Source: Clostridia bacterium (GTDB taxonomy: Bacteria > Bacillota > Clostridia > Christensenellales > Aristaeellaceae). Taken from it: a DNA stretch of 55,944 bases. The stretch is from assembly GCA_016296675.1 (NCBI GenBank), contig JAEDIV010000001.1, forward strand, positions 1-55,944, given 5' to 3'. Below, piece after piece: positions 23,395 through 32,320 of the stretch. Made by a program: the position numbers and the translations under genes. The notes beneath the pieces are model-generated. The model ran no database searches, was not told the origin of the DNA, and worked only from the letters and a program-made list of their open reading frames with translations. Positions within the stretch are counted from its first letter, which is position 1. Each line of letters opens with the position of its first letter.

Positions 23395-23904
23395 TTATTT
23401 CACTTCTGCAATCGCAAACAGCACCCATTCGTTATCGTCCAGTTCGAAAAGCGCCTGAACGGCAATTCCTGCATCCGTTTGCCATGCCAGAACGCGTCTT
23501 TGGCCCGCGTTCTCTTCGTCTGCCAGATTGATTCTCATGATTTCAAGTCCCTCCGCGCCAAACGCCTCGGTTACTTCATCAATCGTCATGCCATGCTTGT
23601 AGGAAGAAAGCTTGCTTAAAGGAATATCGGCAACCGGCGCAGCATCACAGATGCTTTCAAATACACGCGTCTTTGCCTGCAGCCTTCCGCTTTCATAAAA
23701 TGCGCAGAGCACGCTGTTTTCATAGAGGTAATAGCCGTCCTCTGTTTCGGCGCATTCAAACGCATCGTCAAGCTCTGCTTTCGTTTTGCTCATTTCGATT
23801 CTGTCGTAAATCTCTTCCATCGCCTCAGCATTCGTGGCCTGTTCCGCCACGGCAGGAAGCATCATTATGAGAAACGCCAAGAAAACCGAAATCGCTTTTT
23901 TCAT
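23395..23904 (-). CDS. Small secreted protein, BamE/SmpA-like C-terminal pattern
   Basis: A 169-residue protein with a signal peptide (MKKAISVFLAFLIMMLPAVAEQA, cleavage near residue 20) and no lipobox Cys. The C-terminal half (KHGMTIDEVTEAFGAEGLEIMRINLADE... then VLAWQTDAGIAVQALFELDDNEWVLFAIAEV) has the pattern of BamE/SmpA or BLIP-like repeats: a helix with G-x-T-xx-EV, then beta strands. Family assignment is tentative. Its ATG overlaps the recF stop (ATGA), with GAGGAGG inside the end of recF, so it is translated with recF although no link to DNA repair is evident. Confidence 0.65.
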   Translation of the reverse strand: MKKAISVFLAFLIMMLPAVAEQATNAEAMEEIYDRIEMSKTKAELDDAFECAETEDGYYLYENSVLCAFYESGRLQAKTRVFESICDAAPVADIPLSKLSSYKHGMTIDEVTEAFGAEGLEIMRINLADEENAGQRRVLAWQTDAGIAVQALFELDDNEWVLFAIAEVK

Positions 23905-25010
23905 CGGTTTTGAACCTCCTCAAGCGTCGCGTTTATAACTTTAAAAACCCTGCCGCACTGTGCGCCCGCAAGATCTTCGATATCCGTGCAGGTGACAAAG
24001 GTCTGAACGCCTGAAAGCATGCCCAGAAGCATGCGCCTTCTGCCGGGATCCAGTTCGCTCATCACATCATCCAGCATAAGAACCGGCGCCTCCCCGCTCT
24101 CCTCCGTCATGATGGAAAGCTCCGAAAGCTTCATCGAAAGCGCGCACGTTCTTACCTGTCCCTGGCTACCGTAGGCGCGCGCATCCATGCCGTTTAAATT
24201 CATGCACACATCGTCCCTGTGAGGACCGATGGAGGTGACCATGCGCTTAAGATCAATGCTTCTTGCGCGCCTGAGCGTTTCATGAATCGCATACTCAAGC
24301 GCTTCTCCGCTTTCCTCGCTCTGAACGCTCGGGCAGTATTCGACCGACAGCTTTTCAAGTCCGCCGGATACCTCCGCATGGATTTCACCCGCCCTTACAG
24401 ACAGCTTTCTGATAAAGTTTCGACGCATATCCATGATGAGCGCACCGGACTGCGCCAGCTGCTCATCAAACATGTCGATCATGGAAACGGCAGCGGGGTT
24501 GACGGAAGCTTCCTTCAAAAGCGCGCCCCTCTGCTTGAGCGCGCGGGCGTACCTTTGAAGAGCGTAATAGTATTTAGGCCTGAGCTGCGAAAGCTCCATG
24601 TCCACAAATCTGCGCCGTTCGGAAGGGCCGTCCTTGACCATTCGAAGGTCCTCCGGCGCAAACAGAACGCCGGTAATGTGCCCAAGCATCTCGCCGGACT
24701 TGGAAACCGGATTGCCGGCAACCTTGATCTTGCGCCTGCCCATCTGGGACAGGGCAATTTCAACGTCGTGCATGCCGTCATTGCGCCTTGCTTCCACCTT
24801 GATGCGCGCAAAGTCGTGACCCGTTTTGATCATTTCCTTGTCGTGCACGGTTCTGTGGGAACGTCCGGTGCAGGACAGATACACCGCTTCCAGAATGTTG
24901 GTCTTTCCCTGCGCATTGTTGCCGGTAAACACGGTAATACCGTCGCAGGGGCGGATGTCCGCCTCGGTATAGTTCCGAAAGCCCTGAAGCTCTATGGACG
25001 TAATGCGCAT
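23901..25010 (-). CDS. recF: DNA replication and repair protein RecF
   Basis: A 369-residue SMC-like ATPase: MRITSIELQGFRNYTEADI, Walker A GNNAQGKT (30-37), the signature region GSQGQVRTCALSMKLSEL, and Walker B/D-loop VLMLDDVMSELDPGRR. RecF loads RecA at single-strand gaps with RecO and RecR. In most Bacillota it lies in the dnaA-dnaN-recF-gyrB cluster; here it follows typA by 25 bases instead. The start follows GGAGGCAG at a usual distance. Length and motifs are complete. Confidence 0.95.
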   Translation of the reverse strand: MRITSIELQGFRNYTEADIRPCDGITVFTGNNAQGKTNILEAVYLSCTGRSHRTVHDKEMIKTGHDFARIKVEARRNDGMHDVEIALSQMGRRKIKVAGNPVSKSGEMLGHITGVLFAPEDLRMVKDGPSERRRFVDMELSQLRPKYYYALQRYARALKQRGALLKEASVNPAAVSMIDMFDEQLAQSGALIMDMRRNFIRKLSVRAGEIHAEVSGGLEKLSVEYCPSVQSEESGEALEYAIHETLRRARSIDLKRMVTSIGPHRDDVCMNLNGMDARAYGSQGQVRTCALSMKLSELSIMTEESGEAPVLMLDDVMSELDPGRRRMLLGMLSGVQTFVTCTDIEDLAGAQCGRVFKVINATLEEVQNR

Positions 25011-25035
25011 CCGCTGCCTCCAAACTTGTATTTCG

Positions 25036-26865
25036 TCAGCTCTTTTTGCGCGCTTCCAGTTTCTTGCGCGCTTCAGTTGCGAGGATCTTCTTTCTCATGC
25101 GAATGGACTTGGGCGTGATTTCAACCAGCTCGTCGTCATCGATGTAGTCAAGCGCCTCTTCGAGGGTAAGAATACGAATGCCCGTAACCTTGAGCGCTTC
25201 TTCGGCAGAGGCGCTGTTGCGGATCGAGGTCAGATGCTTTTTCTTGCACACGTTTACATCGATATCGCCGGGGCGGGAGTTGCGCCCGATGATCATGCCG
25301 GTATATACCTTCGTTCCAGGCTCGACGAATAGTTCGCCTCTGTCCTGAATGTAGAACATTGCATAGCTCGTGGTTTCACCGGTTTCCCATGCAACGAGAG
25401 ATCCGCTGGGACGGGTGGGGATATCGCCCTTCACCGGCTCATAGCCGTTGAATACCGCGCTCATTACGCCTTCGCCGCGCGTGTCGGTCAAAAATTCGCT
25501 TCTGTAGCCGAAAAGGCCGCGGGAAGGAACGTTGAACTCCAGACGAACGCGGTCGATGCCTTCCATGGAAAGCAGTACGCCGCGGCGGCGGCCGATTTTC
25601 TCGATAACCGCGCCGGAATATTCAGTGGGCACGTCGCAGACGAGCAATTCCATAGGCTCGCACTGAACGCCGTCGATCTCTTTATACAAAACAGTAGGCT
25701 TGGTAACCTGGAATTCATAGCCCTGACGGCGCATGTTTTCAATGAGGATCGAAAGATGGAGTTCGCCTCTTCCCGATACTCTGAATACGTCGGTGGTTTC
25801 CGTATCCTCTACGCGAAGGGATACGTCTGTTTGCGTTTCCTTGAAAAGGCGGGCGCGCAGATGGCGGGAGGTGACATAGGTGCCTTCCGTTCCTGCAAAG
25901 GGAGAATCGTTTACGCAAAATGCCATGGAAACGGTGGGATCGGAAATCTTCACAAAGGGCAGCGGCTCTGCAAGCGCTACATCGCAGATGGTGTCGCCGA
26001 TGGAAAGCTCGCCGAAACCGGAAATGGCTACGATGTCGCCTACCTGCACTTCTTCCGTGGGTACGCGCTTCAAGCCATCAAAGGAGAACAGGCCGCCAAG
26101 GCGCGAAGCGGGAGAAACGAAGCTCTGGCCGTACACGCAGCGAACCGCCATCTGACCGGCCTTGATCCTGCCGCGCTCAATTCGGCCAACGCCGATTCTG
26201 CCGACATAGTCGTTGTAGTCGATGGTGGAAATAAGCAGCTGCAAACTCTCGTCCGGGTCGCCCTCGGGCGCGGGAATATGCTTTAAGATCGTGTCGAACA
26301 GGGGGCGAAGGTCGGTCGCCGGGGTATCGAGATCGAGCGTGGCAATGCCGCTTCTTCCGGAGCAGAACACAACCGGAGAATCCAGCTGCTCGTCCGTCGC
26401 ATCCAGATCCAATAAAAGCTCCAGCGTCTCATCCACAACTTCCTTGCATCTCTGGTCGGGACGGTCCATCTTATTGATGACGATGATGACGGGAAGATCC
26501 AGCTCCAGCGCCTTTTTAAGAACAAAGCGGGTTTGCGGCATCGGACCTTCAAAAGAGTCGACCAGAAGAAGAACGCCGCCCACCATCTTCAGTACGCGCT
26601 CTACTTCGCCGCCGAAATCGGCGTGGCCGGGCGTGTCGACGATGTTGATTTTGATGCCATTATAGTGTACGGCGGTATTTTTGGAAAGAATCGTGATTCC
26701 GCGCTCGCGCTCCAGGGCATTGGAGTCCATGACACGGTCGCTTACCTGCTGGTTTTCGCGGAATACGCCGCCCTGCTTGAGCATTTCATCGACAAGCGTG
26801 GTCTTTCCGTGGTCAACGTGGGCGATAATGGCTACGTTTCTTAAATCATTACGCGTAATTTTCAA
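25036..26865 (-). CDS. typA: Translational GTPase TypA/BipA
   Basis: A 609-residue GTPase: G1 AHVDHGKTTL (15-24), G2 with RERGITILSKNTAV, G3 DTPGHADFGGEVERVL, G4 NKMDRPD, followed by the elongation-factor-like domains and the BipA-specific C-terminus ending ...EALDYIDDDELVEITPKSIRMRKK. It binds 70S ribosomes and helps 50S assembly and stress adaptation. The start is a TTG at 26865, 9 bases after GAGG; no ATG fits. It lies 30 bases after prfC, so prfC, typA, recF and the small secreted protein form one minus-strand run. Confidence 0.95.
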   Translation of the reverse strand: MKITRNDLRNVAIIAHVDHGKTTLVDEMLKQGGVFRENQQVSDRVMDSNALERERGITILSKNTAVHYNGIKINIVDTPGHADFGGEVERVLKMVGGVLLLVDSFEGPMPQTRFVLKKALELDLPVIIVINKMDRPDQRCKEVVDETLELLLDLDATDEQLDSPVVFCSGRSGIATLDLDTPATDLRPLFDTILKHIPAPEGDPDESLQLLISTIDYNDYVGRIGVGRIERGRIKAGQMAVRCVYGQSFVSPASRLGGLFSFDGLKRVPTEEVQVGDIVAISGFGELSIGDTICDVALAEPLPFVKISDPTVSMAFCVNDSPFAGTEGTYVTSRHLRARLFKETQTDVSLRVEDTETTDVFRVSGRGELHLSILIENMRRQGYEFQVTKPTVLYKEIDGVQCEPMELLVCDVPTEYSGAVIEKIGRRRGVLLSMEGIDRVRLEFNVPSRGLFGYRSEFLTDTRGEGVMSAVFNGYEPVKGDIPTRPSGSLVAWETGETTSYAMFYIQDRGELFVEPGTKVYTGMIIGRNSRPGDIDVNVCKKKHLTSIRNSASAEEALKVTGIRILTLEEALDYIDDDELVEITPKSIRMRKKILATEARKKLEARKKS

Positions 26866-26894
26866 TGAAGAGGACCTCTTTTTTATTTATATTT

Positions 26895-28514
26895 TTACTG
26901 TTCGATGGCATCGGCGGCAGCGCGGTCAGCGGTTTCGTTGAGCACAAGACCTTCATTATTTTCCAGCGCCAGGCGAATGGACCATTCGTTTTCGAAAAGC
27001 AGCACATCGCGTCCCGCGCGGTCGACGGCGGGAACGGTAGTGGACGTCAGGCGCAGCCGGTCAATGGGCTTGGGCGTCTCGGCGATCCATCTTACATAGC
27101 GGTAAGGCAGCGTTTCACGCACAATATCCACGCCGTATTCGGTCTTCAAGCGGTATTCCAGAACGTCCATCTGCAGAATGCCGACGACGCCGGCAATCAT
27201 TTCTTCTCTGCCGATGTTCGGGCGCTTGAAGGTCTGAATCGCGCCTTCCTGAGAAAGCTGGGTAACGCCCTTTAAGAACTGCTTGCGCTTCATGGAATCA
27301 AGCGGGCTCACTCTCGAGAAAAATTCCGGCGCGAACAAGGGGATGCCGGAATACCTTACAGGCGCGCCCGTGCACAGCGTGTCGCCCAGGCGGAAAATGC
27401 CGGGATCGAACAGGCCGATGATATCGCCGGGATAGGCGGTTTCAACGCTTTCATGCTCCTGCGCCATGAACTGCTGGGGCTGGGCAAGCTTGATTTTTTC
27501 ACCGCTGGAAGAATGCCAGACGGTCATGCCCTTTTCGAAAACGCCGGAGCACACGCGCATGAACGCAAGGCGGTCGCGGTGGGCAGGATTCATATTGGCC
27601 TGAATCTTGAAGATGAAGCCGGTGAATTTGTCGCTGTCCGGCGCGATTTCGCCCTGGTCGGACACACGCGCAGTGGGGAATTTCGTATAGCTCAAAAAAC
27701 GCTTTAAGAACGGTTCGACGCCGAAGTTGTTGGAAGCAGAGCCGAAGAACATGGGCGTAAGCTTGCCGTTTAAGATCATTTCAAGATCGAAAGGATCGCC
27801 GGCAACATCCAACAGCTCAATGTCTTCCATCAGCTTATCATAATAGCTCTGGCCGAGAACCGAGGGAAGCTCGGGATCGTCGATCGAAATCGTCCGAACC
27901 TCAACCTGCGTCTGACCATGGTTTCCGCCGGTGTACATTTCGACCACGCGCGTATCTCTGTGGTATACGCCCTTGAAGTCGCCTCCGTGCTGACCGATCG
28001 GCCAGTTGACGGGGCAGGAACGGATGCCTAAAACCTGCTCAAGCTCTTCCATCAGTTCAAACGGATCTTTACCGGCACGGTCGAGCTTGTTTACAAAGGT
28101 GAAAATCGGAATTGAGCGCATGCGGCAGACCTTGAAAAGCTTAATCGTCTGCTCCTCAACACCCTTTGCGCAGTCGATCAGCATGACCGCACTGTCCGCG
28201 GCAACCAGGGTTCTGTAGGTGTCTTCCGAGAAGTCCTGATGGCCCGGAGTGTCGAGGATATTGATGCGGTAGCCGTCAAAGTCAAACTGCATGGCGGAAG
28301 AGGTAACGGAAATACCTCTCTGCTTTTCAATCTCCATCCAGTCGCTGGTTGCATGACGCGCTGCTTTTCTGGCCTTTACGCTTCCGGCCTGACGGATGGC
28401 TCCGCCGTAGAGAAGCAGTTTTTCGGTCAGAGTTGTTTTACCGGCGTCGGGGTGGGAAATAATGGCAAACGTGCGTCTGCGCACGGTTTCATTGTGCAAT
28501 TCGGGATGCTGCAT
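26895..28514 (-). CDS. prfC: Peptide chain release factor 3
   Basis: A 539-residue translational GTPase with RF3 features: SHPDAGKTT (20-28), the switch region RKAARHATSDWMEIEKQRGISVTSS, DTPGHQDFSEDTYRTL, NKLDRAGKDPFELMEELE, and the RF3-specific REMIAGVVGILQMDVLEYRLKTEYGV near the end. RF3 removes RF1/RF2 from the ribosome after peptide release. The ATG follows TTAGGAGG. Its ~130-nt leader carries a four-codon reading frame ending in TGA. It shares the operon with typA and recF. Confidence 0.95.
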   Translation of the reverse strand: MQHPELHNETVRRRTFAIISHPDAGKTTLTEKLLLYGGAIRQAGSVKARKAARHATSDWMEIEKQRGISVTSSAMQFDFDGYRINILDTPGHQDFSEDTYRTLVAADSAVMLIDCAKGVEEQTIKLFKVCRMRSIPIFTFVNKLDRAGKDPFELMEELEQVLGIRSCPVNWPIGQHGGDFKGVYHRDTRVVEMYTGGNHGQTQVEVRTISIDDPELPSVLGQSYYDKLMEDIELLDVAGDPFDLEMILNGKLTPMFFGSASNNFGVEPFLKRFLSYTKFPTARVSDQGEIAPDSDKFTGFIFKIQANMNPAHRDRLAFMRVCSGVFEKGMTVWHSSSGEKIKLAQPQQFMAQEHESVETAYPGDIIGLFDPGIFRLGDTLCTGAPVRYSGIPLFAPEFFSRVSPLDSMKRKQFLKGVTQLSQEGAIQTFKRPNIGREEMIAGVVGILQMDVLEYRLKTEYGVDIVRETLPYRYVRWIAETPKPIDRLRLTSTTVPAVDRAGRDVLLFENEWSIRLALENNEGLVLNETADRAAADAIEQ

Positions 28515-28573
28515 ATGCGTGGCCTCCTAACTTAATCAAAAAATCAGAGCTTATAAAAAGGCAGGCCCCGGTA

Positions 28574-28588
28574 TCAAATCAGATACAT
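28574..28588 (-). CDS. Candidate leader peptide MYLI-stop(TGA) of prfC
   Basis: Within the prfC leader, ATG TAT CTG ATT TGA follows GGAGG at 8 bases, a perfect ribosome binding site. The frame lies inside an inverted repeat, GTATC-TGATTT-GATAC. A regulatory leader read by ribosomes that terminate at UGA, a step RF3 assists, would make sense, but this is inference from a very short frame. Confidence 0.4.
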   Translation of the reverse strand: MYLI

Positions 28589-28652
28589 TTCGTTATCCTC
28601 CGCGGCATGAAAAATCGCCCTTCAAATCAGTGGGCAGAATCGCGCATCTTCT

Positions 28653-28681
28653 ATTGTAAACTTATAAAAAAACCGTGTCAA
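28653..28681 (-). promoter_or_regulatory. Promoter of the prfC-typA-recF run
   Basis: Minus-strand consensus TTGACA (28676-28681), 17-bp spacer, TACAAT (28653-28658). It gives a leader of about 130 nt before prfC. A short GCCC...GGGC hairpin followed by GATTTTT lies near 28614-28638 and may attenuate. Confidence 0.8.
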
Positions 28682-28711
28682 CGTCCCAAGATGCAGTTTG
28701 CGTTAAAAATA

Positions 28712-28750
28712 AAAACCTTCGCCGAAAACGCTGTTTCAGGCGAAGGTTTT
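28712..28750 (-). terminator. Terminator of the Mrp-type operon
   Basis: AAAACCTTCGCC (28712-28723) pairs exactly with GGCGAAGGTTTT (28739-28750). On the minus strand it follows the last antiporter gene by 14 bases and is followed by a T-rich tail. Confidence 0.9.
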
Positions 28751-28763
28751 CCATGATATTTTC

Positions 28764-30845
28764 TTATTTTGCGATCATCGGAACAAGCACATAGATAAAC
28801 GCAAACACGATTCCGATGGCGGCCAGAATGAGGCCGAAGGAAACGGCGTTGGTAACGGAAGAACCGTATTCGAGATTGGTGACCTCTCTCGGATCGGGTC
28901 TGACGTGCGGCGTCAGGCGCTTCCTCCATTTGTGCGCGCCGTCAAAGAACGAACGCACATGCTTCAGGTATCCGCTGTGCGGGTTTTCCTGCGCGTCGTG
29001 ATCGCGGTCAACAAGAGCGCATTCCTTGAAAATGACGACAATGTGATCGGTAAACTCGTCCATCACGCGGGAGATAAATGTGATCACATTCATAAACGCC
29101 TTCGCCGCCCATTCGCCAAGACCGTTCATCACGCCGCAAACGGAAGAGAGCACAAACGGAACAAATTTCACAAGCACCGGGCGATAGATTCCGTCTTCAA
29201 GATCGAGCCAGGAAGGCCAGCGGTTCAGGTATCCCTCTTCCTTTTTGTACATCCACGTTCTGACAACAAAAAGGTACACAAGCGTTCCGATCACAAGGGT
29301 GATCAGTCCGCCCTTCAGATTGACCCATGAGAAGAAATGGATTTCGTGAAGCGCGTGCTGATTAAGGAAATGTTCACTCAGCGTATACGCTTTCATGAAA
29401 ACTCCGTTGGGCAAAACGCCAAGTACAACGATCCAGACAGCGGACAGTGTGAGCGCGATGCGACCTCTTGCGTCCAGATATTTTCCGCCCATGTTGTCAA
29501 AATCAGCCTGCCGCTTTTCATCCGGATTCTTCTGAATAAAAATCGCAACGTAGAGTTTCAGCATATAGGCCGTTGTAAGGCCGGCCGCAAACAGGAATAC
29601 CCACTCGGAAAAGCGGAAAACGAACATATTGCCCGTATGCACAACCCATTCAACAAGGCCTTCGTGAATGAGCGTCTTGGAGGCATAGCCGCTGGTTCCG
29701 GGAATGCCCATAAGGCCCAGCGCGCCCAAAAGGAACACGACATTCAAAAACGGCTTTTTGCGTCCAAAGCCGCGGATGTCGTTCAGCTCAAGTTTGTGAA
29801 GGTTCATGTACACAACGCCTGCGGACATGAAAAGAACGAGCTTCAGTACGGAGTGATTCACCATATGCATGACCGCGCCCGCTGCGGGGAGCGATCCGTG
29901 CTCGCCCAGAAGCACGCTTGCGCCCACGCCCGTTAAAATGTAGCCGATCTGAGACATGGAAGAACAGGCAAGGGTACGCTTGAGGTTGGTCGAAAACACA
30001 CCCAATACCGCGCCTAAGAGCATGGTAACAAGCGCAAGTGCAAGGGTAATGCAGCCGAATACATAAGATCCTGAGTACAGGTTCATGGCGATGACCAGAA
30101 CGCCGAACAAGCCGGTTTTGGTCAGCATGCCGCTTAGCAGCGCGCTGGCAGGCGCCGGTGCAACCGGGTGCGCCTTGGGAAGCCAGATCTGAACGGGCAC
30201 AGCGCCGGCTTTTGCAATAAAGCCGAAAAGAATCAGGGCGCTTGCCAGATGCAGGTTCATGCCCTTCGCTTCGTGAATCGCTTCAAATGAAACAGACCCG
30301 ATCTTGTCATACATCATGAACATGCCCATGAGCGTCACCATGCCGCCCAGAACCGCAACGCCAAGATACGTCGCTGCGGCGCGCATCGCGCCCTCAGTCT
30401 CATCGTGCGCAACCCATGCGTAGGAACAGATGGACATGATTTCAAAAAACACAAACGTGGTATAAAGATCGTCCGACATGAAAACGCCGAGCGTTCCTGA
30501 AAGCGTCATGAGGTTGAAGAAATAATAGCGCGTGCGGTTGTGGTAATTTCTAAAATACCTTTCGCTCATGAGCGCCGTCATCGCCCACATGAAGGAGGCC
30601 AAAAACGCATACATCGAGCGGAAGCCGTCGGCCCTGAAATGAAGTCCCAGCCCGACCGCGCCCTCAAAATCAGCGGTAAAATCCGTGCCGTTATAGGCAT
30701 TTACAAGGAAAAACGCGCTGAAAGCGAGCGAAACAAACGTCATCACGCGGAAGAATTCGTTTCTGATCTTCCAGTGATTTTTGCCAAGCGCGATTACGCC
30801 GGCCGCACCGAATACGGGCAGGAGAACAAACGACAATATCAGCAT
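28764..30845 (-). CDS. NuoL/MrpA-like proton-translocating antiporter subunit
   Basis: A 693-residue polytopic protein with at least 14 transmembrane segments of the proton-conducting antiporter family. Key residues: Glu in FFEIMSICSYAW (TM5) and Lys in AKAGAVPVQIWLPKAHPVAPAPASALLSG (TM7). After the core comes a long amphipathic stretch (about 575-660) and a last transmembrane helix (LILAAIGIVFAFIYVLVPMI), like the lateral arm of NuoL in complex I. The DUF4040 and MbhE parts of classical MrpA are absent here and are encoded by separate genes upstream. It is the last gene of the operon. Confidence 0.85.
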   Translation of the reverse strand: MLILSFVLLPVFGAAGVIALGKNHWKIRNEFFRVMTFVSLAFSAFFLVNAYNGTDFTADFEGAVGLGLHFRADGFRSMYAFLASFMWAMTALMSERYFRNYHNRTRYYFFNLMTLSGTLGVFMSDDLYTTFVFFEIMSICSYAWVAHDETEGAMRAAATYLGVAVLGGMVTLMGMFMMYDKIGSVSFEAIHEAKGMNLHLASALILFGFIAKAGAVPVQIWLPKAHPVAPAPASALLSGMLTKTGLFGVLVIAMNLYSGSYVFGCITLALALVTMLLGAVLGVFSTNLKRTLACSSMSQIGYILTGVGASVLLGEHGSLPAAGAVMHMVNHSVLKLVLFMSAGVVYMNLHKLELNDIRGFGRKKPFLNVVFLLGALGLMGIPGTSGYASKTLIHEGLVEWVVHTGNMFVFRFSEWVFLFAAGLTTAYMLKLYVAIFIQKNPDEKRQADFDNMGGKYLDARGRIALTLSAVWIVVLGVLPNGVFMKAYTLSEHFLNQHALHEIHFFSWVNLKGGLITLVIGTLVYLFVVRTWMYKKEEGYLNRWPSWLDLEDGIYRPVLVKFVPFVLSSVCGVMNGLGEWAAKAFMNVITFISRVMDEFTDHIVVIFKECALVDRDHDAQENPHSGYLKHVRSFFDGAHKWRKRLTPHVRPDPREVTNLEYGSSVTNAVSFGLILAAIGIVFAFIYVLVPMIAK

Positions 30846-30862
30846 AAACTCTCCCCCTCCCC

Positions 30863-32305
30863 TTATACGCCCGCGACCGCGCGCATGGCGTCCATAACGC
30901 GTCCGCTGTTTAAAGATACAATGACGATCAGAACAGACAGCGCAATTAAAACAAATCTCATCGGCAAATGCGGATCATGATTTCCCTCAAGTTCATGGAC
31001 GGGATGCGAGAAATACGCAGGAATCGCCACGGAGAAAATGTACACCGCCGTGCAGACGGCCGACACGATCAGCGCAGATGCGCACACAATGCCCTGCCAC
31101 GAGCCGAAGGCGAGCATTTCATCAATCAGCATGAATTTCGAAAAGAATCCGCAAAGCGGCGGAAGACCGGTCAGTGCAAGACCTGCAATCAGGAATGCCG
31201 CAAACGTCACCGGCATGTGCTTTGCAAGACCATGCAGCTCGCGAACGCGCGTTTTGCCGGTGCATACAAGCACCGCGCCGGCCGTAAAGAAAAGGACGAT
31301 CTTCACAAGGCCATGGAACACCATGTGCGTAAGCGCCGCAGCCATGCCGCCGGATGTCATCAGCATGAGAGAGGACAGCATGTAGCTTAAATTGCTGACC
31401 GTGGACCAGGCGAGTCTGCGCTTAAAGTGGCTTTCGCGAACCGCGCGGATGGCGCCGTAGGCAACGGTAAAAGCCGTCAGCACAAGAAGGATCGACTGGA
31501 TATACGTTCCGTACATGAAATCAGGGCCATACACGTAATACGTGATGCGCATGACCGCATATACGCCCGCATTGACAACCGCCACTGCGTGAAGAAGCGC
31601 GGTAACCGGCGTCGGCGCAACGGATGCCTTGGGAAGCCAGCGGCAAAGCGGGAACACCGCCGCTTTTGCGGCAAAGCCCAGGAAAGCAAACGCGTAGGAC
31701 AGGCGCAGCGTCAGAATATCGCGCGCGCCTTCATCCATAATCCCGCCAAGCAGGAAGGGGTCGGCATGATGCGCATTGACCATGACCATCGCCGCAAAGC
31801 CAAGGGAGGCGCCGCCGATCAGATAGATCATATACGTTCTGGCCGCGCGGAAAGATTCCTTGTCCTGTCCGTGCTCCACCAGCGGAATTGTGACGAGCGA
31901 CAGGCACTCATAAAACACATACATCGTAAACAGGTTGTTCGCCGCGGCAAGCAGGATCGTCACGCCGTAGGCCAGCGTGTAGAACACGAAAAACTTGCCT
32001 TCGCGCTTTTCGTGATGCATGTATTCAAACGCATACAAAGACGCAAACGGCCATAAAAGCGCAGCCAAGCCGATAAACACGCTGCTCGCGCCATCCATAG
32101 AGAACGACAGAACAAACGAATCGGAAATCCGGAAAATCTCAATCACCGACTGATCTTTGGTGAAAAGCGCGACAAATACGCCAACAGACGTGAGAAGCGT
32201 GACTGTTTCCACATAAATCAGCTTATAAAGCCTTTTGGGGAAACGTATAAACCACAAAAGCGCGCTCGCCGCAATCGGCAAAAGGGAACAAAGCGCCAAA
32301 TACAT
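30863..32305 (-). CDS. NuoN/MrpD-like antiporter subunit (third copy)
   Basis: A 480-residue membrane protein of the ND2/ND4/ND5 family. TM5 glutamate in FYECLSLVTIPLVEHG; TM7 lysine in FAAKAAVFPLCRWLPKASVAPTPVTALLHAVAV. About 13-14 transmembrane helices. It begins 16 bases after the preceding gene's stop. It differs in sequence from the two MrpD-like neighbours, so it is an old paralogue and not a recent duplication. It should contribute one more ion-translocation channel to the complex. Confidence 0.82.
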   Translation of the reverse strand: MYLALCSLLPIAASALLWFIRFPKRLYKLIYVETVTLLTSVGVFVALFTKDQSVIEIFRISDSFVLSFSMDGASSVFIGLAALLWPFASLYAFEYMHHEKREGKFFVFYTLAYGVTILLAAANNLFTMYVFYECLSLVTIPLVEHGQDKESFRAARTYMIYLIGGASLGFAAMVMVNAHHADPFLLGGIMDEGARDILTLRLSYAFAFLGFAAKAAVFPLCRWLPKASVAPTPVTALLHAVAVVNAGVYAVMRITYYVYGPDFMYGTYIQSILLVLTAFTVAYGAIRAVRESHFKRRLAWSTVSNLSYMLSSLMLMTSGGMAAALTHMVFHGLVKIVLFFTAGAVLVCTGKTRVRELHGLAKHMPVTFAAFLIAGLALTGLPPLCGFFSKFMLIDEMLAFGSWQGIVCASALIVSAVCTAVYIFSVAIPAYFSHPVHELEGNHDPHLPMRFVLIALSVLIVIVSLNSGRVMDAMRAVAGV

Positions 32306-32320
32306 AATCGTTTCTCCCCT

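Noticed and set aside
31427..32056. Rightward frames opposite the antiporter genes
   Set aside because: Arg/His-rich products are the usual antisense image of hydrophobic membrane proteins.
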